From Burkholderia gladioli (GTDB lineage: Bacteria; Pseudomonadota; Gammaproteobacteria; Burkholderiales; Burkholderiaceae): 12,918 nucleotides of DNA. The stretch lies in contig WNEB01000024.1 of NCBI GenBank assembly GCA_009914575.1, forward strand, positions 1 through 12,918. The letters run 5' to 3'. Positions within the stretch are counted from its first letter, which is position 1, and every line of letters begins with the position of its first letter. Under the pieces are notes generated by a model that saw nothing but the letters and a program-made list of their open reading frames with translations, made no database searches and had not been told where the DNA came from. The translations under genes and the position numbers were made by a program. Shown one piece after another: positions 1-8,054 of the stretch.

Positions 1-102
1 GGCTTGCTCGGCAAGGCCCGCGCGCAGCGCTTCGTGCTCTTGTTTACCAACAACACGACACTCAGCATCAGCACGACGGTTCGGTTTCTTGGTAGGCTTC
101 AT
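1..102 (-). CDS. Unrecognised protein, N-terminal fragment cut by window edge
   Basis: An open frame of 34 codons runs from an ATG at 102-100 to the left edge with no stop. The product begins MKPTKKPNRRADAECRVVGK and continues QEHEALRAGLAEQA. The first ten residues are rich in Lys and Arg, and the rest is charged and probably helical. An AGGAG ribosome-binding site (plus-strand ctcct, 113-117) lies 10 bases before the ATG, which is the main reason to believe the gene. I do not recognise the family. The size and basic start would suit a small DNA-binding or antitoxin-like protein, but nothing in the visible part proves it. It reads away from the mobile-element scrap that starts near 178. Confidence 0.5.
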   Translation of the reverse strand, partial: MKPTKKPNRRADAECRVVGKQEHEALRAGLAEQA

Positions 103-177
103 TTCGGCGGTTCTCCTATTCGGGAGGGTGGTCCTGGAAACCCGATTCTCTCGGATTCCTACGGGAACCGCCGCCTT

Positions 178-206
178 CAACCTTCAACTACGTTTGGGAC
201 ACCGCC
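178..206 (+). repeat. 29-base motif, left copy of an inverted pair
   Basis: These 29 bases match the minus strand at 12820-12792 at 27 positions. The only differences are two adjacent bases (tt here, aa there) after the shared caaccttcaactacg; the shared tgggacaccgcc follows. The copies are in opposite orientation near the two ends of the window, and each lies directly upstream of a truncated mobile-element fragment: a group II intron tail here and an IS3 transposase there. I cannot say what element the motif belongs to. Confidence 0.7.
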
Positions 207-223
207 GGAATCTGGCCGCCTAA

Positions 224-334
224 ACGGTCGGCTCCCCACACGAGGCATGGCGGCTGAGCAACAGTCCCGCTCTGCAACGCGCGCTCACCAATCGCTATCT
301 CGGCTCCCTCGGTCTTCCATCGTTACGCACATAA
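224..334 (+). pseudogene. Group II intron reverse transcriptase/maturase, C-terminal tail
   Basis: The frame reads TVGSPHEAWRLSNSPALQ and then RALTNRYLGSLGLPSLRT before a TAA at 332-334. The pattern W-R-L-S followed by A-L-T-N-x-Y and G-L-P-S-L resembles the extreme C-terminus of many group II intron-encoded proteins as I remember that family. The stop falls 18 bases before domain V, the usual arrangement for an ORF in domain IV. The frame is closed upstream by TAA at 221-223, and no RT catalytic motif (YADD) is present in the window, so this is a fossil. The identification rests on the tail pattern together with the adjoining domain V. Confidence 0.65.
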
Positions 335-352
335 TAGCCGGTCAACCGATCT

Positions 353-386
353 GAACCGCCGTGTACGGACCCGTACGCACGGTGGT
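353..386 (+). ncRNA. Group II intron domain V
   Basis: This 34-base hairpin has the canonical domain V shape. A 9-bp lower stem (355-363 with 378-386, one G-U pair) is followed by a two-base CG bulge at 376-377 on the 3' side. Above it is a 4-bp upper stem (364-367 with 372-375) with the loop GACC. The lower stem begins ACCGCC, which would hold the catalytic triad in its CGC form. All pairs are intact, so this module has not yet degraded, although the rest of the intron is missing. Confidence 0.85.
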
Positions 387-388
387 GT

Positions 389-426
389 GGGAGGGGTCGG
401 GCCGCAAGGCCTGCCCCTATCCCGAT
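389..426 (+). ncRNA. Group II intron domain VI with branch-point A and 3' end
   Basis: GGGA (389-392) pairs with TCCC (420-423) and GGGG (393-396) with CCCC (414-417). GGCC (400-403) pairs with GGCC (408-411) around a GCAA tetraloop. A419 is bulged in the 3' strand, eight bases from the intron end at 426, where the branch-point adenosine of domain VI is expected. Two bases separate it from domain V, as usual. The terminal CCCGAT fits the 3' boundary of group II introns. Confidence 0.8.
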
Positions 427-463
427 TCCGCCTGCGCCGCAAACCGGCGGGTGCGCTCCGCGC

Positions 464-1302
464 TCAGGCCGGCAGCGCGCCCGCCGGATCGGATTCGCCG
501 ACCGCGGCAAGCGGCGCCCCGGCCAGCCCGACCAGGAACCCCTTCAGGATTTCGGACGAATAGGCGGCGGCGATCTCGGTCAGGAAATTCGTGAACGAGG
601 CGGTGGCGTGATCGTCGACCGTATCGGAGATGGTGCGCACGACCTCGCACGGCACGCCGTATTCGTAGCAGACCTGCGCCAGCGCCGCGCCTTCCATTTC
701 GACGGCCAGCGCATCGGGCGGCGCCTCGCGCAGCGCGACGACTTCCGGCTCGCTCGATACGAACCGGTCGACGCTGATGATCAGGCCCGCATGCACGCGC
801 GCGCCGCGCAGCCGGAACCGCGCCTTGAGCGTGTCGCCATGCTCGGCCACGAACGCGTCGCAGGCCGCGCGCAGCCGCGCCGACAGTGCCGCGTCGACCG
901 CGAAGCGCGTGACGCCGAGCAGCGGCACCTCGTGGCGCGGAAAGATCGGCGAGGCGTCGAGGTCGTGCTGCAGCAGCGCCTGCGCCACCACCACGTCGCC
1001 ACCGCCACCTCGCGCGACACGCCGCCCGCCACCCCGGCGAACACGATCGCGCGCACGTCGAAACGATGGATCAGCGCGGTGGCCGTGGTGGCGGCCGCCA
1101 CCTTGCCGACGCGCGCGAGCGTCACCACGCAGGGCACGCCCCAGGCCGTGCCGACGTGGTATTCGCGCTGCCCGAGCGTGATCGTCTCGACCGTGCCCTC
1201 GGCGTGCATCGCGGCGACCAGATCGCCCAGCTCCTGCGGCAGCGCGGCGAGGATGCCGAGCGGTCGCTTGCGGTCGAAGCTCGAAGAAGATGCCATGTTC
1301 AT
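464..1302 (-). pseudogene. mtn: MTA/SAH nucleosidase, broken by one-base frameshift
   Basis: This is 5'-methylthioadenosine/S-adenosylhomocysteine nucleosidase, a cytosolic enzyme that cleaves adenine from MTA and SAH in methyl-cycle recycling. The first frame starts at ATG 1302-1300 and carries RPLGILAALPQELGDLV, with the N-terminal catalytic Glu of the family (E24), and runs in homology to V101. Homology then jumps frame and continues GDVVVAQALLQHDLDAS, then AVEMEGAALAQVCYEYG and VVRTISD, which hold the substrate-binding Met-Glu and the catalytic Asp. Restoring one G at about 998-1001 joins the halves into 279 residues, near the family length. As written, translation stops at 781 after ~173 residues without the C-terminal catalytic parts. 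The start overlaps the uvrD stop as ATGA, so the pair was translationally coupled. A sequencing error is the main alternative. Confidence 0.88.
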
Positions 1303-3668
1303 TCCACCGCCTGGAGTTTTGCGACCGCCAGCGCGAGCCATTTCTCGCCGTGTCGCTTGAATCGGACCTGCGCCTTCGCATCGGCGCCGTCGCCTTCGAG
1401 GGCCGTCACCGTGCCCTCGCCGAACTTGGTGTGGAATACCGGCTGGCCGACCCGGAAGCCGTTGCCGGTCGCGCGCTTCTCGTTCGCGAACGCCGGCAGC
1501 GGCGCGGACACGACCGCGTCGACCACGGTGTCGCGCGCGCCGCCATTGCCGCCGCCCGGTCGCGAGAACCAGTTGCGGCCATAACCGGCGTTGTCGGCGC
1601 GGTCGCCCCAGCGGCTGCCCGCCTCGACCTGCGGCGTCAGCCACTTCAGCACGTGCTGCGGCAGTTCGTCGAAGAAGCGCGAGCGGATGTTGTAGCGCGT
1701 CTGACCGTGCAGCATGCGGCTCTGCGCGAACGACATGTAGAGCCGCTCCTTGGCGCGCGTGATCGCCACGTACATGAGACGGCGCTCCTCCTCCAGCCCT
1801 TCCGATTCGAGCCCGCTGTTCTCGTGCGGGAACAGGCCCTCTTCCAGGCCGGTGATGAACACGACCGAGAATTCGAGGCCCTTGGCCGCGTGCACGGTCA
1901 TCAGTTGCACCGCGGCCTGGCCGGCCTGCGCCTGGTTGTCGCCGGCCTCCAGCGAGGCGTGCGACAGTAAGCCGGCCAGCGGCGTCATGGTGTCGGGGTT
2001 CTGCGCCGGGTCGCCGAGATCGGTCGGCGCCAGCACGGTGTCGGCCGCATCGCCGGCCACGGCGATCTCGGGCGCCGCGCTCGCGCCGGGGCGCAGCGGA
2101 ATCGCGCGCCCCGGCGCGTCGAGCCCGTAGCCCTCCTCGCCGACGAACGCGGTGGCCGCATTGACCAGTTCCTGCAAGTTCTCCAGGCGGTCCTGCCCTT
2201 CGCGCTCGCCTTGATAGAAATCGTTGAGGCCGCTCGCGCGCACCACGTATTCGACCGTTTCGGGCAGGCTCATCTGCGCCGTTTCGGCGCGCATCTTCGC
2301 GATCAGGTTCGCGAACGCGCCGAGGCTCGATCCGGCCTTGCCCGTGACGTACGGAATCGCGGCCGACATCGCGCAGTTGTAGAGCCGCGCCGCGTCGGCC
2401 AGCTGCTCGATCGAGCGCGCGCCGATGCCGCGGGTCGGGAAATTGACCACGCGCACGAACGCCGTGTCGTCGTTCGGGTTGTCGATCAGGCGCAGATAGG
2501 CCAGCGCGTGCTTGATTTCCTGGCGCTCGAAGAAGCGCAGGCCGCCGTACACGCGATAGGCGATGCCGGCCGTCATCAGCGTGTGCTCGATCGCGCGCGA
2601 TTGCGCGTTGCTGCGATAGAGCACGGCCACTTCGCTGCGCGCCATGCCGGTGGTGATCAGCGAGCGGATTTCCTCGACGATCCAGCCGGCTTCCTGCGAA
2701 TCGGTGGCCGCCTCGTACACGCGCACCGGCTCGCCATGCCCCGCATCGGTGCGCAGGTTCTTGCCTAGTCGGTGCGAATTGTGCGAAATCAGATGATTGG
2801 CCGCATCGAGGATGTTGCCGTGCGAGCGGTAGTTCTGCTCGAGCTTGATCAGGTTGCGAACGCGGAACTCCTCCTCGAAGTCGCGCATGTTGCCGACGTT
2901 CGCGCCGCGGAACGCGTAGATCGACTGATCGTCGTCGCCCACCGCGAAGATCGCGTTCTCCGAGCCGGCCAGAAGCTTGAGCCAGGCGTATTGCAGCTTG
3001 TTGGTGTCCTGGAACTCGTCCACCAGGATCTGCCGGAAGCGCGACTGATAATGCGCGCGCAGCGGCGGATTGAACATCAGCAGCTCGTAGCAGCGCAGCA
3101 GCAGCTCGGGGAAATCGACGACGCCCTCGCGCTGGCATTGCTGATCGTAGGCCTGATACAGCTCGACGAACATCCGGTTGAAGTTGTCGGTGGCCTCGAC
3201 CTTGTCCGGGTGCAACCCTTGCTCCTTGGCGTTGTTGATGAAGTACTGGACGTTTTTCGGCGGATATTTCTCGTCGTCGATGTTCGAGGCCTTCATCAGG
3301 CGCTTGATCGCCGACAGCTGATCGGCCGTGTCGAGAATCTGAAAGGTATGTGGCAGCCCGGCGTCGCGGTAATGCGCGCGCAGCATGCGGTTGCACAGCC
3401 CGTGGAACGTGCCGATCCACATGCCGCGCGTGTCGATCGGCATCATCGCCGACAGCCGCGTGAGCATTTCGCGCGCGGCCTTGTTCGTGAACGTGACGGC
3501 CAGCACGGTGGGCGGCGACGCGAAACCTTGCTGGATCAGCCAGGCGATCCGCGTGATCAGCACGCGCGTCTTGCCGCTGCCCGCACCGGCGAGGATCAGC
3601 GCGGGCTCGTTGGGCAGCGTGACGGCGGCGTATTGTTCGGGGTTCAGGTGCGCGAGCAGATCGGGCAT
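1299..3668 (-). CDS. uvrD: DNA helicase II, UvrD
   Basis: ATP-dependent 3'-5' superfamily 1 helicase acting in nucleotide excision and mismatch repair. The protein has 789 residues, normal for beta-proteobacterial UvrD. It shows Walker A GAGSGKT (28-34), motif Ia VTFTNKAAREM (58-68), Walker B DEFQDT (217-222), motif III GDDDQSIYAFRG (244-255), NYRS (279-282), motif V MTVHAAKGLEF (590-600) and motif VI RRLMYVAITRAKERL (629-643). A C-terminal tudor-like segment with KFGEGTV follows. I chose the ATG at 3668-3666 (MPDLLAHLNPEQ) because it matches the family N-terminus. An upstream in-frame ATG at 3713-3711 overlaps the likely -10 box and would lie upstream of the transcript. The stop overlaps the nucleosidase start. 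The gene is divergent from valS. Confidence 0.96.
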   Translation of the reverse strand: MPDLLAHLNPEQYAAVTLPNEPALILAGAGSGKTRVLITRIAWLIQQGFASPPTVLAVTFTNKAAREMLTRLSAMMPIDTRGMWIGTFHGLCNRMLRAHYRDAGLPHTFQILDTADQLSAIKRLMKASNIDDEKYPPKNVQYFINNAKEQGLHPDKVEATDNFNRMFVELYQAYDQQCQREGVVDFPELLLRCYELLMFNPPLRAHYQSRFRQILVDEFQDTNKLQYAWLKLLAGSENAIFAVGDDDQSIYAFRGANVGNMRDFEEEFRVRNLIKLEQNYRSHGNILDAANHLISHNSHRLGKNLRTDAGHGEPVRVYEAATDSQEAGWIVEEIRSLITTGMARSEVAVLYRSNAQSRAIEHTLMTAGIAYRVYGGLRFFERQEIKHALAYLRLIDNPNDDTAFVRVVNFPTRGIGARSIEQLADAARLYNCAMSAAIPYVTGKAGSSLGAFANLIAKMRAETAQMSLPETVEYVVRASGLNDFYQGEREGQDRLENLQELVNAATAFVGEEGYGLDAPGRAIPLRPGASAAPEIAVAGDAADTVLAPTDLGDPAQNPDTMTPLAGLLSHASLEAGDNQAQAGQAAVQLMTVHAAKGLEFSVVFITGLEEGLFPHENSGLESEGLEEERRLMYVAITRAKERLYMSFAQSRMLHGQTRYNIRSRFFDELPQHVLKWLTPQVEAGSRWGDRADNAGYGRNWFSRPGGGNGGARDTVVDAVVSAPLPAFANEKRATGNGFRVGQPVFHTKFGEGTVTALEGDGADAKAQVRFKRHGEKWLALAVAKLQAVE

Positions 3669-3711
3669 AAAGCGGGAGGCGGACGGTGGGAGGTCAGGCG
3701 ACAGGCCCGCC

Positions 3712-3717
3712 ATTATA
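3712..3717 (-). promoter_or_regulatory. uvrD -10 box (TATAAT)
   Basis: A perfect TATAAT on the minus strand lies 43 bases upstream of the uvrD ATG, giving a leader of roughly 35-38 bases. No good -35 hexamer is seen at the usual spacing; the -35 position falls inside the inverted repeat 3721-3749. The box overlaps the upstream ATG at 3713-3711, which argues against that start. Confidence 0.55.
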
Positions 3718-3720
3718 GAA

Positions 3721-3749
3721 CGGCAGCGCGCCGCACCGCCGCGCTGCCG
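3721..3749. repeat. 10-bp perfect inverted repeat before the uvrD promoter
   Basis: CGGCAGCGCG (3721-3730) and CGCGCTGCCG (3740-3749) are perfect inverted copies separated by nine bases. The dyad starts three bases upstream of the uvrD -10 box and covers the expected -35 position. It could be a protein-binding dyad or a chance hairpin in very GC-rich DNA. Confidence 0.6.
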
Positions 3750-3795
3750 CGAGCGCACCGGCGCGGCTCTTCGCGCCACCTCGGCGAGCCCTCGA

Positions 3796-3821
3796 GCGCA
3801 TCGCGCTCCCGGGCGATGCGC
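3796..3821. repeat. 9-bp perfect inverted repeat before the valS promoter
   Basis: GCGCATCGC (3796-3804) and GCGATGCGC (3813-3821) are perfect inverted copies with an eight-base spacer. The centre lies on the expected -35 position of the TATAAT at 3829. The arrangement mirrors the dyad beside the uvrD -10 box in the same intergenic region. Confidence 0.6.
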
Positions 3822-3828
3822 ATCCATT

Positions 3829-3834
3829 TATAAT
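3829..3834 (+). promoter_or_regulatory. valS -10 box (TATAAT)
   Basis: A perfect TATAAT on the plus strand lies 46 bases before the valS ATG, implying a leader of about 40 bases. The hexamer 17 bases upstream (ctcccg) is not a recognisable -35 box; the spacer of the 9-bp inverted repeat occupies that place. Confidence 0.55.
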
Positions 3835-3880
3835 TCAGGGTTTCCGCATCAATCACGCATTCCTTCAGGCAATTCCAACC

Positions 3881-6733
3881 ATGAGCGACGACAGCACGCT
3901 GGCGAAGAGTTTCGAGCCCCAGACCATCGAATCCCATTGGGGGCCGGAATGGGAAAAGCGCGGCTATGCCGCCCCGACGTTCGACCCGGCCAAACCCGAT
4001 TTCGCGATCCAGCTCCCGCCGCCGAACGTCACGGGCACCCTGCACATGGGCCACGCGTTCAACCAGACCATCATGGACGGCCTGGCCCGCTACCACCGCA
4101 TGCGCGGCGACAACACGCTGTGGGTGCCGGGCACCGACCACGCTGGCATCGCCACGCAGATCGTCGTCGAGCGCCAGCTCGATGCGCAGAAAGTCTCGCG
4201 CCACGATCTCGGTCGCGAGAAGTTCGTCGAGCGCGTGTGGGAGTGGAAGGAAAAATCGGGCTCCACGATCACCAATCAGGTGCGCCGCCTCGGCGCGTCG
4301 ACCGACTGGAGCCGCGAATATTTCACGATGGACGACAAGCTGTCGTCGGTCGTGCGTGAAGTGTTCGTGCAGCTTTTCGAGCAGGGCCTCATCTACCGCG
4401 GCAAGCGCCTCGTCAACTGGGATCCGGTGCTGATGACGGCCGTGTCCGATCTCGAGGTGGTGAGCGAGGAAGAAGACGGCGGCCTCTGGCACATCAACTA
4501 CCCGCTCGCCTCGGGTGAGGGCCATCTGACGGTCGCCACCACGCGCCCGGAAACCATGCTCGGCGACGTGGCCGTGATGGTGCACCCGGAAGACGAGCGC
4601 TACCGCCACCTGATCGGCCAGTCGGTGCGCCTGCCGCTCTGCGACCGCGAGATCCCGGTCATCGCCGACGATTACGTCGACCGCGAATTCGGCACCGGCG
4701 TGGTGAAGGTCACGCCCGCGCACGACCAGAACGACTACCAGGTCGGCCAGCGCCACCAGCTGCCGCAAATCGAGATCCTCACGCTCGACGCGAAGATCAA
4801 CGACAACGCGCCGCAGGCCTATCGCGGGCTCGACCGCTTCGAGGCGCGCAAGCGCGTGGTGGCCGATCTGGAGGCGCTCGGCGCGCTCGATTCGGTCAAG
4901 CCGCACAAGCTGATGGTGCCGCGCGGCGACCGCACCGGCGTGGTGATCGAACCGATGCTGACCGATCAGTGGTTCGTCGCGATGACCAAGCCGGCGCCGG
5001 AAGGCAGCTTCCATCCGGGCAAGTCGATCACCGACGTGTCGCTCGACGTGGTGCGCGACGGCAGCATCAAGTTCGTGCCGGACAACTGGACCACCACCTA
5101 CTATCAGTGGCTCGAGAACATCCAGGATTGGTGCATCTCGCGCCAGCTCTGGTGGGGCCACCAGATCCCGGCCTGGTACGGCGAGAACGGCGAGATCTTC
5201 GTCGCGCGCGACGAGGACGGCGCCCGCGCCAAGGCGGCGGCCGGCTACACCGGCGCGCTCAAGCGCGACGAGGACGTGCTCGACACCTGGTTCTCGTCGG
5301 CGCTGGTGCCGTTCTCCTCGCTCGGCTGGCCGAACGACACGCCCGAGCTCAAGCACTTCCTGCCCTCCTCGGTGCTCGTCAGCGGCTTCGACATCATTTT
5401 CTTCTGGGTCGCCCGGATGGTCATGATGACGACGCATTTCACGGGCAAGGTGCCGTTCCACACCATCTACATGCACGGCCTCGTGCGCGACGCGGAAGGC
5501 CAGAAGATGTCGAAGAGCAAGGGCAACACGCTCGACCCGCTCGACATCATCGACGGCATCGCGCTGGAAGACCTGGTCGCCAAGCGCACCACCGGCCTGA
5601 TGAATCCGAAGCAGGCCGCCAGCATCGAGAAGAAAACCCGCAAGGAATTCGCCGACGGCATTCCGGTGTTCGGCACCGATGCGCTGCGCTTCACGATGGC
5701 GTCGATGGCCACGCTCGGCCGCAACGTCAACTTCGATCTGGCACGCTGCGAGGGCTACCGCAATTTCTGCAACAAGCTGTGGAACGCCACGCGCTTCGTG
5801 CTGATGAACTGCGAAGGCCACGATTGCGGCACCGCCAAGCCGGAACTGTGCGGCCCCGGCGGCTACCTCGATTTCTCGGCGGCCGACCGCTGGATCGTCT
5901 CGCTGCTGCAGCGCGTGGAAGCCGACATCGCCAGGGGCTTCGACGACTACCGCTTCGACAACATCGCCAACAGCATCTACAAGTTCGTCTGGGACGAGTA
6001 CTGCGACTGGTATGTCGAACTGGCCAAGGTGCAGATCCAGAACGGCACGCCTGAACAGCAGCGCGCCACGCGCCGCACACTGCTGCGCGTGCTCGAAACG
6101 GTGCTGCGCCTCGCGCATCCGGTGATCCCGTTCATCACCGAGGCGCTGTGGCAAAAGGTGGCGCCGCTCGCGGGCCGCTACCCGGCCGGTCAGGCCGAAG
6201 GCGAAGCCTCTCTGATGGTGCAGGCCTATCCGGTCGCCGCGCTCTCGAAGCTCGACGCCGCCGCCGAGCAATGGGCCGCCGACCTGAAGGCCGTGGTGGA
6301 CGCTTGCCGCAACCTGCGCGGCGAGATGAACCTGTCGCCGGCCACCCGCGTGCCGCTGCTGGTCACCGGCGATCTCGACCGCCTGGCCGGCTTCGCACCG
6401 TACCTGAAGGCGCTGGCGCGCCTGTCGGACGTGACGATCGTGGCCGACGAAGCCACGCTCGACGCCGAAGGCCAGGGCGCGCCGATCGCCATCGTCGGCA
6501 CGAGCAAGCTGGTGCTGAAAGTGGGGATCGACGTGAAGGCCGAACGCGAGCGCCTGTCGAAGGAAGTCGCGCGTCTGGAGAACGAAATCCGCAAGTGCGA
6601 AGCCAAGCTCGGCAACGAGGCGTTCGTCGCGAAAGCCCCGCCGGCCGTGGTTGAACAGGAGCAGAAGCGCATCGCGGAATTCCGCGGCACGCTCGAAAAA
6701 CTGGCGGCGCAGCTTGCCCGGCTGCCGGCGTAA
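3881..6733 (+). CDS. valS: Valyl-tRNA synthetase
   Basis: Class I aminoacyl-tRNA synthetase that charges tRNA-Val in the cytosol and edits misactivated threonine. It has 950 residues, the usual length. The HIGH motif appears as HMGH (55-58) after PPPNVTGTL, the conserved [10 protein letters not shown] begins near 84, and KMSKS is at 542-546. [13 protein letters not shown] near 220 begins the CP1 editing domain. The anticodon-binding region follows NKLWNATRF (near 630). The C-terminal coiled coil runs from about 884 ([19 protein letters not shown]) to the end and contacts the tRNA. The ribosome-binding site is weak. The gene ends in a tandem TAA TAA. No disruption is seen. Confidence 0.98.
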   Translation: MSDDSTLAKSFEPQTIESHWGPEWEKRGYAAPTFDPAKPDFAIQLPPPNVTGTLHMGHAFNQTIMDGLARYHRMRGDNTLWVPGTDHAGIATQIVVERQLDAQKVSRHDLGREKFVERVWEWKEKSGSTITNQVRRLGASTDWSREYFTMDDKLSSVVREVFVQLFEQGLIYRGKRLVNWDPVLMTAVSDLEVVSEEEDGGLWHINYPLASGEGHLTVATTRPETMLGDVAVMVHPEDERYRHLIGQSVRLPLCDREIPVIADDYVDREFGTGVVKVTPAHDQNDYQVGQRHQLPQIEILTLDAKINDNAPQAYRGLDRFEARKRVVADLEALGALDSVKPHKLMVPRGDRTGVVIEPMLTDQWFVAMTKPAPEGSFHPGKSITDVSLDVVRDGSIKFVPDNWTTTYYQWLENIQDWCISRQLWWGHQIPAWYGENGEIFVARDEDGARAKAAAGYTGALKRDEDVLDTWFSSALVPFSSLGWPNDTPELKHFLPSSVLVSGFDIIFFWVARMVMMTTHFTGKVPFHTIYMHGLVRDAEGQKMSKSKGNTLDPLDIIDGIALEDLVAKRTTGLMNPKQAASIEKKTRKEFADGIPVFGTDALRFTMASMATLGRNVNFDLARCEGYRNFCNKLWNATRFVLMNCEGHDCGTAKPELCGPGGYLDFSAADRWIVSLLQRVEADIARGFDDYRFDNIANSIYKFVWDEYCDWYVELAKVQIQNGTPEQQRATRRTLLRVLETVLRLAHPVIPFITEALWQKVAPLAGRYPAGQAEGEASLMVQAYPVAALSKLDAAAEQWAADLKAVVDACRNLRGEMNLSPATRVPLLVTGDLDRLAGFAPYLKALARLSDVTIVADEATLDAEGQGAPIAIVGTSKLVLKVGIDVKAERERLSKEVARLENEIRKCEAKLGNEAFVAKAPPAVVEQEQKRIAEFRGTLEKLAAQLARLPA

Positions 6734-6821
6734 TAAACGGTAAGGTCGCTTGCACGGAACGTGCCAGCCCAATCACCATGGGCAGCACGGACGATATAAC
6801 CCCAGATGAAAGGTCGATCAC

Positions 6822-7703
6822 ATGCTGAAAGTCACTAAGGCGGTATTTCCGGTTGCCGGCCTCGGCACCCGCTTTCTGCCGGCGACGAAGGCAAGCCCGA
6901 AGGAAATGCTGCCCGTCGTCGACAAGCCCTTGATCCAGTACGCCGTCGAGGAAGCGATCGCGGCCGGCATCACGGAAATGATCTTCGTGACCGGCCGCAG
7001 CAAGCGCGCGATCGAGGATCACTTCGACAAATCGTACGAAGTCGAGGCCGAACTCGAAGCGCGCGGCAAGGAAAAGCTGCTCGACCTCGTGCGCAGCATC
7101 AAGCCGGCCAACGTCGATTGCTTCTACGTGCGTCAGCCGGAAGCCTTGGGCCTCGGCCACGCCGTGCTGTGCGCCGAAAAACTGGTCGGCGACAATCCGT
7201 TCGCCGTGATCCTGGCAGACGACCTGCTCGACGGGCAGCCGCCCGTCATGAAGCAGATGGTCGAAACCTTCGATCACTATCACAGCTCGATCATCGGCGT
7301 GGAAGAGATCCCGCCGAGCGATACGCGCTCGTACGGCATCGTCGACGGCAAGGAGTGGGAAGACTCGATCATCAAGCTGTCGGGCATCGTCGAGAAGCCG
7401 GCGCCGGAAGTGGCGCCGTCGAACCTCGGCGTGGTCGGCCGCTACATCCTGAAGCCGCGCATTTTCGAACATCTGCGTTCGATCAAGCCCGGCGCCGGCG
7501 GCGAGCTGCAGCTCACCGACGCGATCGAGGCGCTGCTCGCCGACGAGCAAGTGCTGGCCTACAAGTACCAGGGCACGCGTTTCGACTGCGGCAGCAAGCT
7601 CGGCTACCTGAAGGCAACGGTCGAGTTCGCGCTGCGTCACCCGGAAGTGCGCGACGAGTTCGAGCAATACCTGCGCGAGCGCGGCACGCAGCAATCGGTG
7701 TAA
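6822..7703 (+). CDS. galU: UTP-glucose-1-phosphate uridylyltransferase
   Basis: GalU makes UDP-glucose from UTP and glucose-1-phosphate, supplying lipopolysaccharide, exopolysaccharide and trehalose synthesis. It has 293 residues, typical of proteobacterial GalU. The nucleotide-binding signature [20 protein letters not shown] spans 10-29, followed by [13 protein letters not shown] (33-45) and the metal-site segment ADD (132-134). AAAGG precedes the ATG. The gene lies 88 bases after valS on the same strand. TATAAC at 6795-6800 could be a -10 box of its own, without a clear -35, so read-through from valS is equally possible. A strong terminator at 7744-7771 closes the unit. Confidence 0.97.
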   Translation: MLKVTKAVFPVAGLGTRFLPATKASPKEMLPVVDKPLIQYAVEEAIAAGITEMIFVTGRSKRAIEDHFDKSYEVEAELEARGKEKLLDLVRSIKPANVDCFYVRQPEALGLGHAVLCAEKLVGDNPFAVILADDLLDGQPPVMKQMVETFDHYHSSIIGVEEIPPSDTRSYGIVDGKEWEDSIIKLSGIVEKPAPEVAPSNLGVVGRYILKPRIFEHLRSIKPGAGGELQLTDAIEALLADEQVLAYKYQGTRFDCGSKLGYLKATVEFALRHPEVRDEFEQYLRERGTQQSV

Positions 7704-7743
7704 GCGCCCTGCCGATCCGCGTTGCGACAACGCGGGTCCCATG

Positions 7744-7771
7744 AAAAACGCCGCTTCGCGCGGCGTTTTTT
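7744..7771. terminator. Bidirectional intrinsic terminator between galU and the converging gene
   Basis: AAAAACGCCGC (7744-7754) pairs perfectly with GCGGCGTTTTT (7760-7770) around the loop TTCGC. A run of six T (7766-7771) follows on the plus strand and a run of A precedes, so the hairpin works in both directions. It lies 40 bases after galU. The stop codon of the converging ORF (7772-7770) overlaps it. Confidence 0.92.
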
Positions 7772-8054
7772 ACTGTGCGGCGCCGGCCTGCGGCGCGGTG
7801 GCGGCCCCGGTTTCACCGACACCACGCCGGGCAGCCCGCCCGCCGGATCGGGCCGCGTCTTCACGACCCAGCCATGCATCGTCGAACGGCAGCTTGGCCA
7901 GCGCGCTGCGTCCCAGCAACGGCATCGCCGCGAGCGCGTCGGGCTGCCGGTCGCGCGCGGCGGCCGTCACCTGGTAGGCGGTCGCGCCGGTGCCGCGATC
8001 GACGAATCGCAGCGTCAGCAGATGCCGGTAGATCGGCCCCGCGAACGGCAGCGG
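7770..8054 (-). pseudogene. C-terminal remnant of a second protein, possibly DUF4136-like lipoprotein
   Basis: From about residue 173 of the fused ORF the sequence reads LPFAGPIYRHLLTLRFVDR, then ATAYQVTAAARDRQPDALAA and MPLLGRSALAKLPFDD. A beta-hairpin carrying the RFVDR-type strand, followed by a short helix with SALAKLPFDD, recalls the C-terminal half of DUF4136 envelope lipoproteins; this is a weak family impression. The part after DDA has poor third-position GC in the open frame. Another frame from ~7870 to ~7812 (WVVKTRPDPAGGLPGVVSV) has the high third-position GC of its neighbours. The open frame becomes GC3-rich again over TGAATAPQAGAAQ before TAA at 7772-7770. The fragment therefore probably carries two further compensating indels. 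No start codon or signal peptide remains. Confidence 0.5.

Larger units (their letters stand above)
224..426 (+). mobile_element. Group II intron remnant, 3' end only
   Basis: This is the 3' end of a bacterial group II intron: the last ~36 codons of the intron-encoded reverse transcriptase/maturase, then domain V, then domain VI, ending in the expected GAT at 424-426. Domains I-III, the RT palm and the 5' end are absent. An in-frame stop at 221-223 and the 29-base motif at 178-206 bound the fragment on the left. Without its 5' part it cannot splice or move. It runs convergent to the nucleosidase gene, and its 3' boundary lies 37 bases from that gene's stop. Confidence 0.8.

Noticed and set aside
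183..256. A frame reading TFNYVWDTA, like the right-end TFNYEWDTA, recalls the FxWDxxKA start of BrnT toxins
   Set aside because: Only about nine residues match, neither copy has a start codon or the following N-x-x-K-H-G segment, and both diverge straight after. Not enough to call a toxin gene.
435..449. Small CGCCG/CGGCG hairpin after the nucleosidase stop
   Set aside because: Only five base pairs and no T run on the minus strand; no support as a terminator.
3669..3827. N-terminal extension of UvrD by up to 53 residues
   Set aside because: The extension lacks family similarity, is Arg/Ala-rich like non-coding GC-rich DNA, and crosses the likely TATAAT of uvrD.
608..3833. Long open frames on the plus strand opposite the nucleosidase and uvrD, and on the minus strand opposite valS
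   Set aside because: They are antisense shadows caused by high third-position GC; their translations are Arg/Ala/His-rich with no domain character.
6761..6788. Hairpin between valS and galU (GTGC..GCCC with GGGC..GCAC)
   Set aside because: It has unequal internal bulges and no T run after it, so it is not a credible terminator.
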